Below the pieces are notes generated by a model. That model did not search any database. It saw only the letters and a program-made list of their open reading frames with translations, and was not told the DNA's origin. Positions 1-8,512 of a stretch of DNA of 64,000 nt are shown here, piece by piece. A program made the translations under genes and the position numbers. The stretch covers positions 2,356,001 to 2,420,000 of the forward strand of contig NZ_JAUSXK010000001.1 of NCBI RefSeq assembly GCF_030815955.1. The letters run 5' to 3'. Positions within the stretch are counted from its first letter, which is position 1. Each line of letters begins with the position of its first letter. The stretch is from Microbacterium murale. Lineage in GTDB: Bacteria > Actinomycetota > Actinomycetes > Actinomycetales > Microbacteriaceae.

Positions 1-503
1 TCGCCGTCGCGATCGAGTGCCCAATCCACGACGATGCGGTCGGTTCCGGGCCGGTCGTAGTAGTCGACGGCGTAGCCGGTGCCCTCTGCCTGGAGTGTGG
101 CGAAGTTGAAATGAGCGTTGCGCGCCAGCAGCGGATCGAAGGTCCACCGCATCCGCTGCTGCCCCCAGCCGAGCGCGACCTGCCGCTGGCCCGCCTTGAG
201 CAGGCGGCCGACGCCGCGACCCTGGTACTCGGGATCCACGACCGCGGCCTGCGAATAGTGGAACTCTGCGGCGCTGCGGTCACGGCCGGCGAAACCGTAG
301 GCGAAACCGACCAACCGGCCCTCGTCGCGCACGCCGATCGCGGAGCCACCGTTACGGGCAAGGGCGCTGACCAGGTTGGGGTTCAGTGAGAACTCGTCAT
401 GCTCGTAGCGAAAGACGCGCGTGTACAGAGCAGCCGCTTCCCGAATGGCGGCGTCGCCGACGAGGGGCTCTGCGTGCAGCGGGACGATGGGCTGGTTTGG
501 CAT
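1..503 (-). CDS. GNAT-family N-acetyltransferase (C-terminus beyond window)
   Basis: The frame is open from an ATG at 503 to the window edge, giving about 167 residues, so the C-terminus is missing. The fold is recognised from the acetyl-CoA loop QGRGVG (residues 94-99), preceded by a hydrophobic strand and VDPEY, as in predicted GNAT acetyltransferases. The substrate is unknown. The gene is divergent from an M20 peptidase gene at 613, and the space between them carries a GATACGTATC palindrome that covers this gene's start region. A TAGGAT -10 box seven bases before the ATG suggests a leaderless mRNA. Its place beside peptidases and a peptide transporter suggests acetylation of an amine or peptide; that is inference. 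Confidence 0.8.
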   Translation of the reverse strand, partial: MPNQPIVPLHAEPLVGDAAIREAAALYTRVFRYEHDEFSLNPNLVSALARNGGSAIGVRDEGRLVGFAYGFAGRDRSAAEFHYSQAAVVDPEYQGRGVGRLLKAGQRQVALGWGQQRMRWTFDPLLARNAHFNFATLQAEGTGYAVDYYDRPGTDRIVVDWALDRDG

Positions 504-516
504 GATACGTATCCTA
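504..516. promoter_or_regulatory. Palindromic operator candidate GATACGTATC over the GNAT promoter
   Basis: GATACGTATC (504-513) is a perfect 10-base palindrome directly before the GNAT start codon. It overlaps the reverse-strand -10 candidate TAGGAT (516-511). A repressor bound here would cover the -10 box and start codon. The same half-sites, GATACG and CGTATC, recur downstream of the peptidase gene at 1733-1747, and related pieces lie at 589-595 (TCGTATG) and 1819-1824 (GATACG). The binding protein is not in the window. Confidence 0.5.
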
Positions 517-612
517 TGGTGGCGGTTGTCGAACGCCAACGGTTGATTTTGCAAGTATCCGTCGCCATAGGTGTGGACCGATATGTCTCGTATGATGACG
601 CGCGGAGGAGAT

Positions 613-1725
613 ATGAACGATACGGAGCAGGCGAAGGCCCTCGTCGAACGGCTCGCGCAGTTGACACTCATCGAGTCGCCGTCGCTCGACGTCGCTGCCA
701 GCGATAAGGTCGTCGACCTGCTGGCGCACTGGTGGCGCGCAGCCGGTGCGCAGGTGCGAACGGTCCCCACATCTGCCGGGATGAACCTCGTCGCGGACAT
801 CGCCGGAGACGGCGATCCGATCCTCTTGGTGGGGCATTCGGACACGGTCTGGCCCGTCGGCACTCTGCGCAGCGACGTCCCTTGGGTCGACGACGGCGAG
901 GTCGTTCGGGGTCCTGGCGTGTACGACATGAAAAGTGGCCTGCTGGTGATGCTCGCCGCAGCCGAGCGCTTGCGCGGACGATCGCACCGGGCGTTTCGAG
1001 TGGTCGTCGTCTGCGACGAGGAGATCGGCTCTCCCACGACTTCCGGGTTGCTGCGCGAGTGCGCCGCCGGCGTGCGTGCGGCGATCGGATTCGAGTCGCC
1101 GCATCCGGATGGCGCGCTGAAAGTCGGCCGACGTGGCAGCACTCGAGTGCGTCTCGCCGTCACCGGCCGCGCATCGCACGCTGCGCTGGACCCCGAAGGT
1201 GGCGTCTCGGCGATCGACGAGCTCGTCGATCAACTGCGGATGCTGCGCACCGTCGTCGCTGATCCGAACCTGGTTTCCGAGGTGCTGTGCAATGTGGGCA
1301 CGATTCGAGGCGGCGGCAGAGCGAACGTCGTGCCCGCGGATGCGGAGGCCGAGATCGGCCTGCGATTCGTCGACCCCGCTACCGAAGCTCAGGTGCTTTC
1401 CGCCATTCGATCGCTCCAGCCCATTCGGAACGGAGCGCGACTGCAGGTCGATCTGCTTAGCCATCGCCCGGCGTGGCGGGCATCCGACGCCGACGAGGAG
1501 CTGCTCTATGCCCTCTCGGCTGCGGCGACCGGAATCGGCCAGCACATCGAAGGGCGCCCCGCTGCCGGGGCGGGAGACACGAATCTGCTGGGATCTCTGG
1601 GGGTGCCGACCGTCGACGGGTTCGGCCCGAGGGGCGGCGGTGCGCATGCGGTCGACGAGCACATCCTGACCTCCTCGCTTCTGGAACGTGTCGCGTTGCT
1701 GGAGGCTTTCCTCTCAGGAAAGTAG
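613..1725 (+). CDS. M20-family metallopeptidase (carboxypeptidase G2 / ArgE-DapE type)
   Basis: This encodes a 370-residue zinc-dependent amidohydrolase of the M20 family, which cleaves C-terminal or N-acyl amino-acid amide bonds. The metal-site pattern is complete: GHSDT (H75, D77), the bridging aspartate in VYDMKSG (D105), the catalytic pair in CDEEIG (E136, E137) and a late histidine in GAHAVDEH. There is no signal peptide, so it should be cytosolic. I chose the ATG at 613 because GGAGGAG lies just upstream; the frame stays open back to 571, but that stretch has no ribosome site. It lies ahead of the peptide-import operon and probably trims imported peptides. The exact substrate is not predictable. 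Confidence 0.88.
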   Translation: MNDTEQAKALVERLAQLTLIESPSLDVAASDKVVDLLAHWWRAAGAQVRTVPTSAGMNLVADIAGDGDPILLVGHSDTVWPVGTLRSDVPWVDDGEVVRGPGVYDMKSGLLVMLAAAERLRGRSHRAFRVVVVCDEEIGSPTTSGLLRECAAGVRAAIGFESPHPDGALKVGRRGSTRVRLAVTGRASHAALDPEGGVSAIDELVDQLRMLRTVVADPNLVSEVLCNVGTIRGGGRANVVPADAEAEIGLRFVDPATEAQVLSAIRSLQPIRNGARLQVDLLSHRPAWRASDADEELLYALSAAATGIGQHIEGRPAAGAGDTNLLGSLGVPTVDGFGPRGGGAHAVDEHILTSSLLERVALLEAFLSGK

Positions 1726-1727
1726 AC

Positions 1728-1750
1728 CCGGGATACGATTCGTATCCCGG
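1728..1750. promoter_or_regulatory. Long inverted repeat after the M20 gene (operator or terminator)
   Basis: Two perfect 11-base arms, CCGGGATACGA and its complement, flank a single T two bases after the peptidase stop codon. There is no T-run behind it, and a one-base loop is poor for an RNA hairpin, so a DNA-binding site is the better reading. The half-sites match the palindrome in front of the GNAT gene. The next 195 bases (1751-1945) hold no gene that I can support, only scattered half-sites such as TGATACG at 1818-1824. Confidence 0.45.
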
Positions 1751-1945
1751 AAGATGTTAAGCAATGCCGCATGGGCCGACCGACGCGGAATGTGTATACA
1801 TCTACCGCCACGCGTGCATGATACGCCCGAATTTACGGCCTTTTCTGTGGTGGCGTGAATTTCGTCTTCATGCCGAAACGCTGAATTTGCGTGTTTCTGA
1901 CATGTTGCAATCGTGTGGAGTTCGCGAACATCCGACACGAATGTG

Positions 1946-1974
1946 TTGACCTCAGCGCAGTCTTGCGGTTCTAT
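1946..1974 (+). promoter_or_regulatory. Promoter candidate of the peptide-import operon
   Basis: TTGACC (1946-1951) and TTCTAT (1969-1974) are separated by 17 bases, a standard sigma-70 layout. The transcript would start near 1981, about 43 bases before the binding-protein start, leaving room for the GAAAGGA ribosome site at 2007-2013. Confidence 0.45.
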
Positions 1975-2023
1975 TGCTCCATCCCAGGGTTCACGCTATC
2001 CCTTGATGAAAGGAACCCCGCAC

Positions 2024-3874
2024 ATGCCCGTATCTCATCGGAAACGTCCGCTTCGCCGCGCTGCTTTCCTGTCGATCGCAGCGTTGCTGATCGTCGCGCC
2101 TGCCGGCGCAGCGCAGGCGGCCGACTCATCGGTCGCGGCGCTGCAGGCACCCACCGAGTCCACGAGCTCACCGGAGAGCGCGACGTTCCGCATCGCGACG
2201 TCGGGCTTCGTCGACTCGTTCAACCCGTTCGTGTCGATCTATCTGACCCCGACGAACATCCTCCGGTACGTGTACGAGTACCTCGTGCAGAACGATGCGG
2301 AGGATGGTTCGCCGACCAAGGGCCTGGCGGACTCATGGGAGACAGAGGACGGGACGACGTGGACCTACACGCTGCAGGACGATCTGAAGTGGTCTGACGA
2401 CGAACCGATCACCGCTGAAGACGTCGTGTACACGTACACGCAGATGATGGAAGTCCCCGAGCTCGCGGTGGCGAACGGGAACCTGGTGACCAACTTCGAG
2501 AGCGTCGAGGCTCCCGATGAGAAGACCGTGGTCATCACGCTCAAGGGCCCGCAGGCGACCAACCCCGGCCTCGAGATTCCCGTGGTGCCCAAGCACATCT
2601 GGGAAGCGATCGACAGCCCGTCCGAGTTCGTGAACGATGCCGACGTGGTCGGATCCGGTCCGTACCTGCTCGAGTCGTACGAGGCGAACCAGCAGATCAC
2701 GCTGAAGGCGAATCCGAACTTCTGGATGGGTGAGCCGGCGGTGAAACGCATCCAGTACGTCTACTACACCAACTCCGACGCACAGGTGCAGGCGCTTCGC
2801 TCGGGTGAGGTCGACTTCGTCAGCGGTCTCACTCCGACGCAGTACGACGCGCTCGAGGGCACCGACGGGGTCACGGTCCATTCGGGGGAGGGACGTCGAT
2901 ACCACTCCTTCAGCCTCAACGTGGGTCTGATCACGCGCGACGGCGTGCCATACGGCAGCGGCAATGAAGCGCTCAAGGACGTGGAGGTGCGTCAGGCTCT
3001 CCGGCTCGGGACAGACACGAAGACGCTGCTCGACAAGGTGCTCGACGGGCAGGGCGTGCAGGCGACCAGCTTCATTCCCACGTCATTCAGCAAGTGGACG
3101 CTGCCCGCCGACGACGACGTGATCGTCGAGTACGACCCAGAGGCGGCCAAGCAGAAGCTCGACGATGCCGGCTGGGTCGTCGGCGCCGACGGCGTGCGGG
3201 AGAAGGGCGGGGTCAAGCTCGAGTTGCGCCTGCTCGTGGATGCTGAAGATATTCAGGAGGTGTCCATCGCCGAGTACTTCGTGCCGTGGATGGAAGAGAT
3301 CGGCGTCAAGATCAACGTCGAGTCAACGGACTCCGACACGATCAGCGCGAAGGCGGTCTCGGGTGACTACGACATCTACTTCAGCGGATGGAGCGTCAAC
3401 CCCGACCCGGATTACCAGCTGGGCATCAACCTGTGCACGACCCTCCCGACCGGCACCGATGGCTCGGGTGGTACCTCGCAGGACGGCTATTGCAGCCCGG
3501 AGTTCGATGCGCTTTACGAGGAGCAGCGGGCGGAGCTCGATGAGAGCAAGCGACAGGAGATCGTGCACGAGATGCTCGCTCTGAACTACACCGACACCGC
3601 TCAGATCGGCACGTGGTACGCGAATTCCCTGGAGGCCTATCGCTCTGATCGGTTCACCGGTTTCACGCTGCAGCCGAAGGACGGCGGCATCATCGCGAGC
3701 CAGGCGGGATACTGGGGCTTCCTCACGATGGAGCCCGTCGACGCTGCCTCAGCGGACGGCGGTGACGGCGCTCCCGTCGGCATGATCGTCGTCGGTGTCG
3801 TCGCCGGCGTCTTGATCATTGGCATCGTGGTGTTCCTGTTGCTCCGACGCCGACGTAGCGCGGACATAGAGTGA
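2024..3874 (+). CDS. Peptide-type ABC substrate-binding protein with a C-terminal membrane anchor
   Basis: This is a 616-residue family-5 (DppA/OppA-like) solute-binding protein. The N-terminus has an arginine-rich, hydrophobic signal peptide with a signal peptidase I site after AQA (residues 30-32), and there is no lipobox cysteine. A hydrophobic segment (about 587-607) followed by RRRRSADIE forms a C-terminal anchor. The protein is therefore held at the membrane from its C-terminus instead of by a lipid, which is unusual for this family. GAAAGGA precedes the ATG at 2024; an in-frame ATG at 2006 is the alternative. It heads the operon, and its ligand is probably a peptide or peptide-like compound, judging from the hydrolases downstream. 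Confidence 0.9.
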   Translation: MPVSHRKRPLRRAAFLSIAALLIVAPAGAAQAADSSVAALQAPTESTSSPESATFRIATSGFVDSFNPFVSIYLTPTNILRYVYEYLVQNDAEDGSPTKGLADSWETEDGTTWTYTLQDDLKWSDDEPITAEDVVYTYTQMMEVPELAVANGNLVTNFESVEAPDEKTVVITLKGPQATNPGLEIPVVPKHIWEAIDSPSEFVNDADVVGSGPYLLESYEANQQITLKANPNFWMGEPAVKRIQYVYYTNSDAQVQALRSGEVDFVSGLTPTQYDALEGTDGVTVHSGEGRRYHSFSLNVGLITRDGVPYGSGNEALKDVEVRQALRLGTDTKTLLDKVLDGQGVQATSFIPTSFSKWTLPADDDVIVEYDPEAAKQKLDDAGWVVGADGVREKGGVKLELRLLVDAEDIQEVSIAEYFVPWMEEIGVKINVESTDSDTISAKAVSGDYDIYFSGWSVNPDPDYQLGINLCTTLPTGTDGSGGTSQDGYCSPEFDALYEEQRAELDESKRQEIVHEMLALNYTDTAQIGTWYANSLEAYRSDRFTGFTLQPKDGGIIASQAGYWGFLTMEPVDAASADGGDGAPVGMIVVGVVAGVLIIGIVVFLLLRRRRSADIE

Positions 3875-3879
3875 TTTTC

Positions 3880-3909
3880 GGGCCGCCGCGGCGCATGCCG
3901 CGGCGGCCC
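3880..3909 (+). terminator. GC-rich intercistronic hairpin (binding protein / permease)
   Basis: GGGCCGCCGCGGC, a GCAT loop and the exact complement form a perfect 13-bp stem six bases after the binding-protein stop. No T-run follows. It is better read as a transcript-stabilising or attenuating hairpin that keeps the binding protein in excess over the permeases. Confidence 0.6.
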
Positions 3910-3932
3910 CTTCTACGTGCAAGGAGGTACGG

Positions 3933-4976
3933 ATGAGCGCGATGATGCCGTCCACCGGGGCTGTGATCCTGGAAGAGGAGGGGCTGGACGAGCCGCCACG
4001 TCGGGTGTCGGGTGTGCGTTATCTGCTCGGCAAACTCGGCGGCGCCGCCGTGAGCATGGTGATGGTGATCCTGCTCGGCTTCTTCGCCTTCCGCATCCTT
4101 CCCGGTGACCCCGTCGCCTCGATCACGCGGGAGCGTCAACTCAATGCCGATCAGGTCGCGCAGCTGCGGCAGCAGATGGGGCTCGACAAACCGCTGTGGC
4201 AGCAGCTCGGCGACTATCTCGTCAACGTCGCGACCCTGAGCTTCGGCGAGAGCTATGTATACAAGACGTCGGTGGCATCGCTGATCGGCGACTACTTCTG
4301 GAACACGATCCTGCTCACCGGGACCTCAGCGATCCTCGCCATCGCCCTGGGACTCTGGCTCGGTCAGAGGGCGGGCTGGAATCACGGCTCGCTGTTCGAC
4401 AAGATCACATCCGGTACGTCGCTGGTGCTGTGGTCGGTGCCGACATTCTGGCTCGGCCTGATCCTTCTGATGGTCTTCGGCGGAACCCTGCACTGGTTCC
4501 CGACCGGTGGGATGCTTTCCCCCGACCCGCCGACAGACCCGATCGGCCTGGTCGGCGACGTGGTGGCGCATATGGTGCTGCCCGTCATCACGATGGTCGC
4601 CGTGGTCTACGCCCAGTACGTCATGGTGATGCGAGCGTCGGTCATGGAGGAGAAGAGCGCCGACTACCTCACCACTGCCCGGGCGAAGGGACTACGAGAA
4701 GACCTCGTCCGACGGCGTCATGCCGTGCCCAACGCCTTGTTGCCGGCGGTCACCCTGGTGTTCATGCACATCGGGGGATTGATCGCCGGTGCGGTCACCG
4801 TCGAGACGGTCTTCAGCTGGCCTGGGCTCGGCAAGCTCACATACGAGGCGATCACGGGCCCCGATCTGCCGCTGCTGCAGGGAACGTTCGTGGTCTTCTC
4901 GGCGATCATCATCGCGATGAACCTGATCGCCGATGTGGTCTACCGATTCCTCGACCCGAGAGTGAGGCAGGCATGA
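3933..4976 (+). CDS. Peptide-type ABC transporter permease (DppB-like)
   Basis: This is a 347-residue inner-membrane permease of the DppB/OppB family with about six membrane spans. The conserved start GDPVASITRERQ and the cytoplasmic coupling loop around TTARAKGLREDLVRRRHAVPNA (residues about 248-269) identify it. AAGGAGGT at 3921-3928 sets the start at 3933. The roughly 30-residue cytosolic N-terminus is longer than usual for the family. The gene overlaps the next permease by four bases (ATGA), so the two are translationally coupled. Together they form the channel for the solute delivered by the anchored binding protein. Confidence 0.92.
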   Translation: MSAMMPSTGAVILEEEGLDEPPRRVSGVRYLLGKLGGAAVSMVMVILLGFFAFRILPGDPVASITRERQLNADQVAQLRQQMGLDKPLWQQLGDYLVNVATLSFGESYVYKTSVASLIGDYFWNTILLTGTSAILAIALGLWLGQRAGWNHGSLFDKITSGTSLVLWSVPTFWLGLILLMVFGGTLHWFPTGGMLSPDPPTDPIGLVGDVVAHMVLPVITMVAVVYAQYVMVMRASVMEEKSADYLTTARAKGLREDLVRRRHAVPNALLPAVTLVFMHIGGLIAGAVTVETVFSWPGLGKLTYEAITGPDLPLLQGTFVVFSAIIIAMNLIADVVYRFLDPRVRQA

Positions 4977-5884
4977 GCGCTCAGGCACAACTACGCTCAC
5001 CACGCGCGATGGCGTGGGAACGGCGCCGCGGCGCCTTCGCAGCGTTCTGCCGTGAGTTCGCGCGCAACCGCGCGGGGATGATCGGTGTCATCTTCCTCAT
5101 CGTCATCGTCCTGCTCGCGGCCCTCGCACCCGTGCTCGCACCTGCATCGATGCTGGATGTCACCAAGCTCGTCGATGCGCCTCGCTTCGCACCGCCGTCA
5201 TGGGAGCATCCGCTCGGCACCGATCACCAGGGACGCGAGCTCTGGGTTCGGATGCTGTGGGGCGCCCAGGTGTCGCTGCTGGTCGGATTCGCGGCGACAG
5301 CCATGTCGATGGTCATCGGCACGATCGTGGGGATCGCCGCGGGGCACTTCAGCGGGTGGTGGGGCGCGCTGCTCATGCGCGGCATCGACTTCTTCCTCGT
5401 GCTGCCATCCTTGATCCTCGCCATCGTGCTGACTTCGGTGCTCTCGCGAGGCGTGTGGACGATCGTGATCGCCATCGGGTTGACCTCGTGGGCCGGGACC
5501 GCCCGCGTCGTCCGCTCCCAGACGCTGTCGGTGGAGAGCAGGGACTACGTCGAGCGTGCCCGCGTGCTCGGCGCCGGACACTGGCACATCATCGTCAAAC
5601 ATCTGCTGCCGGCCGTGATGCCGCTGGTGCTGGCGAACACGACGCTGACGGTCGGCTCCGCGATCATCGCGGAATCCACGCTCTCCTTCCTGGGCCTCGG
5701 TGACACGACCGTGCAGTCGTGGGGCGCGATCCTTCGGAATTCCATGGACGTCTCCGCCGCCACGAGCGGCTATTGGTGGTACGTGCTCGTCCCCGGACTT
5801 GCGATCGTGCTCGTCGTACTCGCTTTCACTCTCGTCGGCCGTGCCGTGGAGAACATCGTCAACCCGACCCTGAGGAATCGTTGA
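4973..5884 (+). CDS. Peptide-type ABC transporter permease (DppC-like)
   Basis: This encodes a 303-residue permease of the DppC/OppC family. It shows the N-terminal span (residues about 36-58), the family motif HPLGTDHQGRELWVRMLWG and the EAA-type loop SRDYVERARVLGAGHWHIIVKH (about 181-201). The start is the ATG that overlaps the preceding stop codon; the frame is open far upstream, but that stretch is antisense-like shadow sequence inside the first permease. It pairs with the DppB-like protein and is followed within three bases by the ATPase gene. Confidence 0.92.
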   Translation: MSAQAQLRSPRAMAWERRRGAFAAFCREFARNRAGMIGVIFLIVIVLLAALAPVLAPASMLDVTKLVDAPRFAPPSWEHPLGTDHQGRELWVRMLWGAQVSLLVGFAATAMSMVIGTIVGIAAGHFSGWWGALLMRGIDFFLVLPSLILAIVLTSVLSRGVWTIVIAIGLTSWAGTARVVRSQTLSVESRDYVERARVLGAGHWHIIVKHLLPAVMPLVLANTTLTVGSAIIAESTLSFLGLGDTTVQSWGAILRNSMDVSAATSGYWWYVLVPGLAIVLVVLAFTLVGRAVENIVNPTLRNR

Positions 5885-5887
5885 CCC

Positions 5888-7540
5888 ATGCCGGATCTGA
5901 CATTCGAGGACGTCTCGATCACCTACCGCACGTCCGGTCGCAACGGTCGCGGTGAAGTGCCTGCGGTCACGAATGTGTCGCTCAGCCTCCCATCGGGCGG
6001 GACTCTAGGCATCGCCGGAGAATCCGGTTCGGGGAAATCGACATTGGCGATGAGCGTGCTGCGCTTGCTGCCGCGCACCGCGAAGGTTACCGGTCGCATC
6101 CTCGTCGGCGACACCGACGTGCAGACGCTGAACTTCGGTCGGTTGCGGGCGCTGCGCTGGGCCGAGGCCTCCATCGTCTTCCAGGGCGCCATGCACTCGC
6201 TGAACCCTGTGCAGAAGGTCGGTGCCCAGATCCTCGAGGCGCTGCAGCTGCATGTCAGCGACCGATGGAAGACGGAGAAGGCACGATCGGCTCGTGTCCG
6301 CGAACTGCTCACGGCGGTGGACCTGCCGCTGCCCAAGGCGGAGTCGTTTCCGCATGAGCTCTCCGGGGGGCAGAAGCAGCGGGTCATGATCGCCATGGCG
6401 CTCGCCTGCGAGCCGGACATCATCATCGCCGATGAGCCGACCACCGCTCTGGATGTGATCGTGCAGAAGCAGATCCTCGACATGATCAGTCAGCTCGTGA
6501 CCGAGCACGGCATCTCATTGCTCATGATCAGTCACGACCTCTCCGTGCTCGCCGCGGCGTGCGAGCGCATCGCGATCATGCGTGATGGTGAGCTCGTGGA
6601 ACTCGGGGACGCGCAGCAGATCTGCACTCAGCCCGCGCATCCGTACACTCGGCAGCTCGCCGAAGCGTTCCCCACCATCGGTGATCCGGCGTCGCGACTC
6701 AATCCTGTGACCCGACGGGAGCGTGCGCAGGAATCAGACGCTCCTGCCAAGGGAAAGTCCGATGAAGTGCTCCTGCATGCGCGTGGTGTCAGCGTCACCT
6801 ACCGCTCCGGCGGCAACCTCATGCGAGCGGTCAAGTCGGTCGACCTCGACATCCACCGTGGTGAGATCGTCGCATTGGTCGGTCAGTCCGGATCGGGTAA
6901 GAGCACGTTGGCGCGCACCCTGATCGGCCTCCAGGCTCCGGATGAGGGATCTGTGCTGCAGTTCCGCGGCGCAGACCTTCCGCACTCGGGCAAAGCGCTG
7001 CGCGCCTTCCGCGGTGAGGTGCAGATGGTGCTGCAGGACCCTTCCGCCGCGCTCAATCCGAAGCTCAGCGTGTACGAGTCGGTAGCGGAGGGCCTAAGGG
7101 TGCAGCGCTACCGCGGCGACGAGCGCGAGCGGGTGGCGCAGAGCCTCACCGACGCCGAGCTCACCCCGCCTGAGAAGTACTTCGCCGCTATCCCGCAGGA
7201 GCTCTCCGGCGGTCAGCGTCAGCGTGCTGTCATCGCCGGCGCGCTCGCCGTCGGCCCGCAGGTCCTGATCGCGGACGAGCCGGTCGCTTCTCTGGATGCC
7301 TCGGTGCGCGGAGAGATCCTGGCACTGCTGCTGTCACTGCGAGAGCGGCTCGGCCTCAGCGCGCTGGTCATCACACATGACCTCGGGCTCGCCTGGAACA
7401 TTGCAGACACCGTCGCGGTGATGGTCGACGGCGAGATCATCGAGCGCGGACCCACCGAGCAGGTGCTGCTCGATCCGCAGCATCCCTACACGCGGACGCT
7501 CCTGGCGGCCGCACCGAGAATAGAACGAGTCAAGGCGTGA
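5888..7540 (+). CDS. Double-domain ABC transporter ATPase (DppD-DppF fusion)
   Basis: This 550-residue cytosolic protein carries two complete nucleotide-binding domains. The first has GESGSGKST (about 45-53), LSGGQKQR and ADEPTTALD. The second has GQSGSGKST (about 336-344), LSGGQRQR and ADEPVASLD. Each ends with the HPYTR oligopeptide-family signature. One polypeptide thus supplies both ATPase halves that are separate in E. coli Dpp/Opp, and it resembles YejF-type proteins. With 2024, 3933 and 4973 it makes a complete importer. Its stop overlaps the GTG start of the next gene. Confidence 0.93.
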   Translation: MPDLTFEDVSITYRTSGRNGRGEVPAVTNVSLSLPSGGTLGIAGESGSGKSTLAMSVLRLLPRTAKVTGRILVGDTDVQTLNFGRLRALRWAEASIVFQGAMHSLNPVQKVGAQILEALQLHVSDRWKTEKARSARVRELLTAVDLPLPKAESFPHELSGGQKQRVMIAMALACEPDIIIADEPTTALDVIVQKQILDMISQLVTEHGISLLMISHDLSVLAAACERIAIMRDGELVELGDAQQICTQPAHPYTRQLAEAFPTIGDPASRLNPVTRRERAQESDAPAKGKSDEVLLHARGVSVTYRSGGNLMRAVKSVDLDIHRGEIVALVGQSGSGKSTLARTLIGLQAPDEGSVLQFRGADLPHSGKALRAFRGEVQMVLQDPSAALNPKLSVYESVAEGLRVQRYRGDERERVAQSLTDAELTPPEKYFAAIPQELSGGQRQRAVIAGALAVGPQVLIADEPVASLDASVRGEILALLLSLRERLGLSALVITHDLGLAWNIADTVAVMVDGEIIERGPTEQVLLDPQHPYTRTLLAAAPRIERVKA

Positions 7541-8512
7541 GTGGGCGCGTGGCGCGGGATGCGTACCTCGGTACGGCCCCGTTGCAGCCGGGCGACACCG
7601 TGCGCTTCGTCTCGCCGTCCGGCCCGGGCAGACCGGACAGTCTCGCTCGTGCGGTGGCGTACTACGAGGCGTGGGGCCTCAACGTCGTCGTCGGTGATCA
7701 TGTGCTGCAACCGCACCCGCGTGCGACGTACCTGGCGGGTCCGGATGACCTACGCCGACAGGATCTCGTCGAGGCATGGTCCGATCCAGATGCCGACGCG
7801 GTGGTGTGCATACGCGGAGGCTACGGCGCGATGCGCCTTCTGGACGGGATCGACTGGGCGGCGATGCGTGAGACGGCTTCACGGCGCGACGGTCGCCCGA
7901 AGCTGCTCACCGGATCATCGGACATCACGGCGTTGCATGAGGCGTTCCGCGTGCACCTCGACGTGCCTACCCTGTTCTGCCCGATGGCGGGAAACGATGT
8001 GTTTCCGCGATTCAGAGCAGGTCCGCGATGACACGCAGCGCTGGCTGTTCGAGCCTTGGGGAGGGCGCCGCATCGTCGGACCGGCGACGGAGGCGCTTGC
8101 CGAGGGCACTGCCGCCGGACTGTTCACCGGTGGCAACCTGAGCCTGCTTGCGGGCGGTCTGGGCGCACCGGAGGCAGCGGAGTCGCCGGGCGGGATCCTG
8201 TTCCTCGAGGACATCAACGAGGACATCTACCGTTTGGACGGCTTCCTGCTGCAGCTGCGGCGCTCTGGCAGGCTCAGCGCAGCATCCGGCATCGTTCTCG
8301 GTTCGTGGCACGGGTGCGCCGATCTCGTCGGCGTGCGAGCGCTGATGCACGAATACCTCGCCGACCTCGGCGTCCCCGTGCTGTGGGAGCAGGGCTTCGG
8401 TCACGACCCGAACGCCCTGAGTGTGCCGTTGAACGTGACCGGCACGATGCGTGCATCGTTCGGCGGAAGCGACCACGGTGTCTCCCTCGTGGTCGATGAG
8501 GACCCAGCATGA
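7537..8512 (+). pseudogene. LD-carboxypeptidase (S66, LdcA/MccF type), frameshifted
   Basis: The first 165 codons, from a GTG at 7537, and the rest in the next frame together make one S66 serine peptidase of about 324 residues. Family features are in order: N-terminal SPSGPG, GGYGAMRLLDGIDW, nucleophile motif GSSDITAL, FLEDINEDIYRLD, and GHDPNALSVPLN with the likely catalytic histidine. The frame breaks at about 8003-8007 (GTTTCCGCGA): removing one C restores a continuous family-like sequence (VFRDSEQV). Family members remove the terminal D-amino acid from murein tetrapeptides (LdcA) or destroy microcin C-like Trojan-horse peptides (MccF). It is either a recent pseudogene or a sequencing error; the intact downstream part favours the latter or a very young mutation. 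Confidence 0.85.

Noticed and set aside
8001..8012. Programmed ribosomal frameshift in the S66 gene
   Set aside because: No slippery heptamer, stimulatory pseudoknot or internal ribosome-like pause site is visible, and S66 enzymes are not known to use recoding. An indel is simpler.
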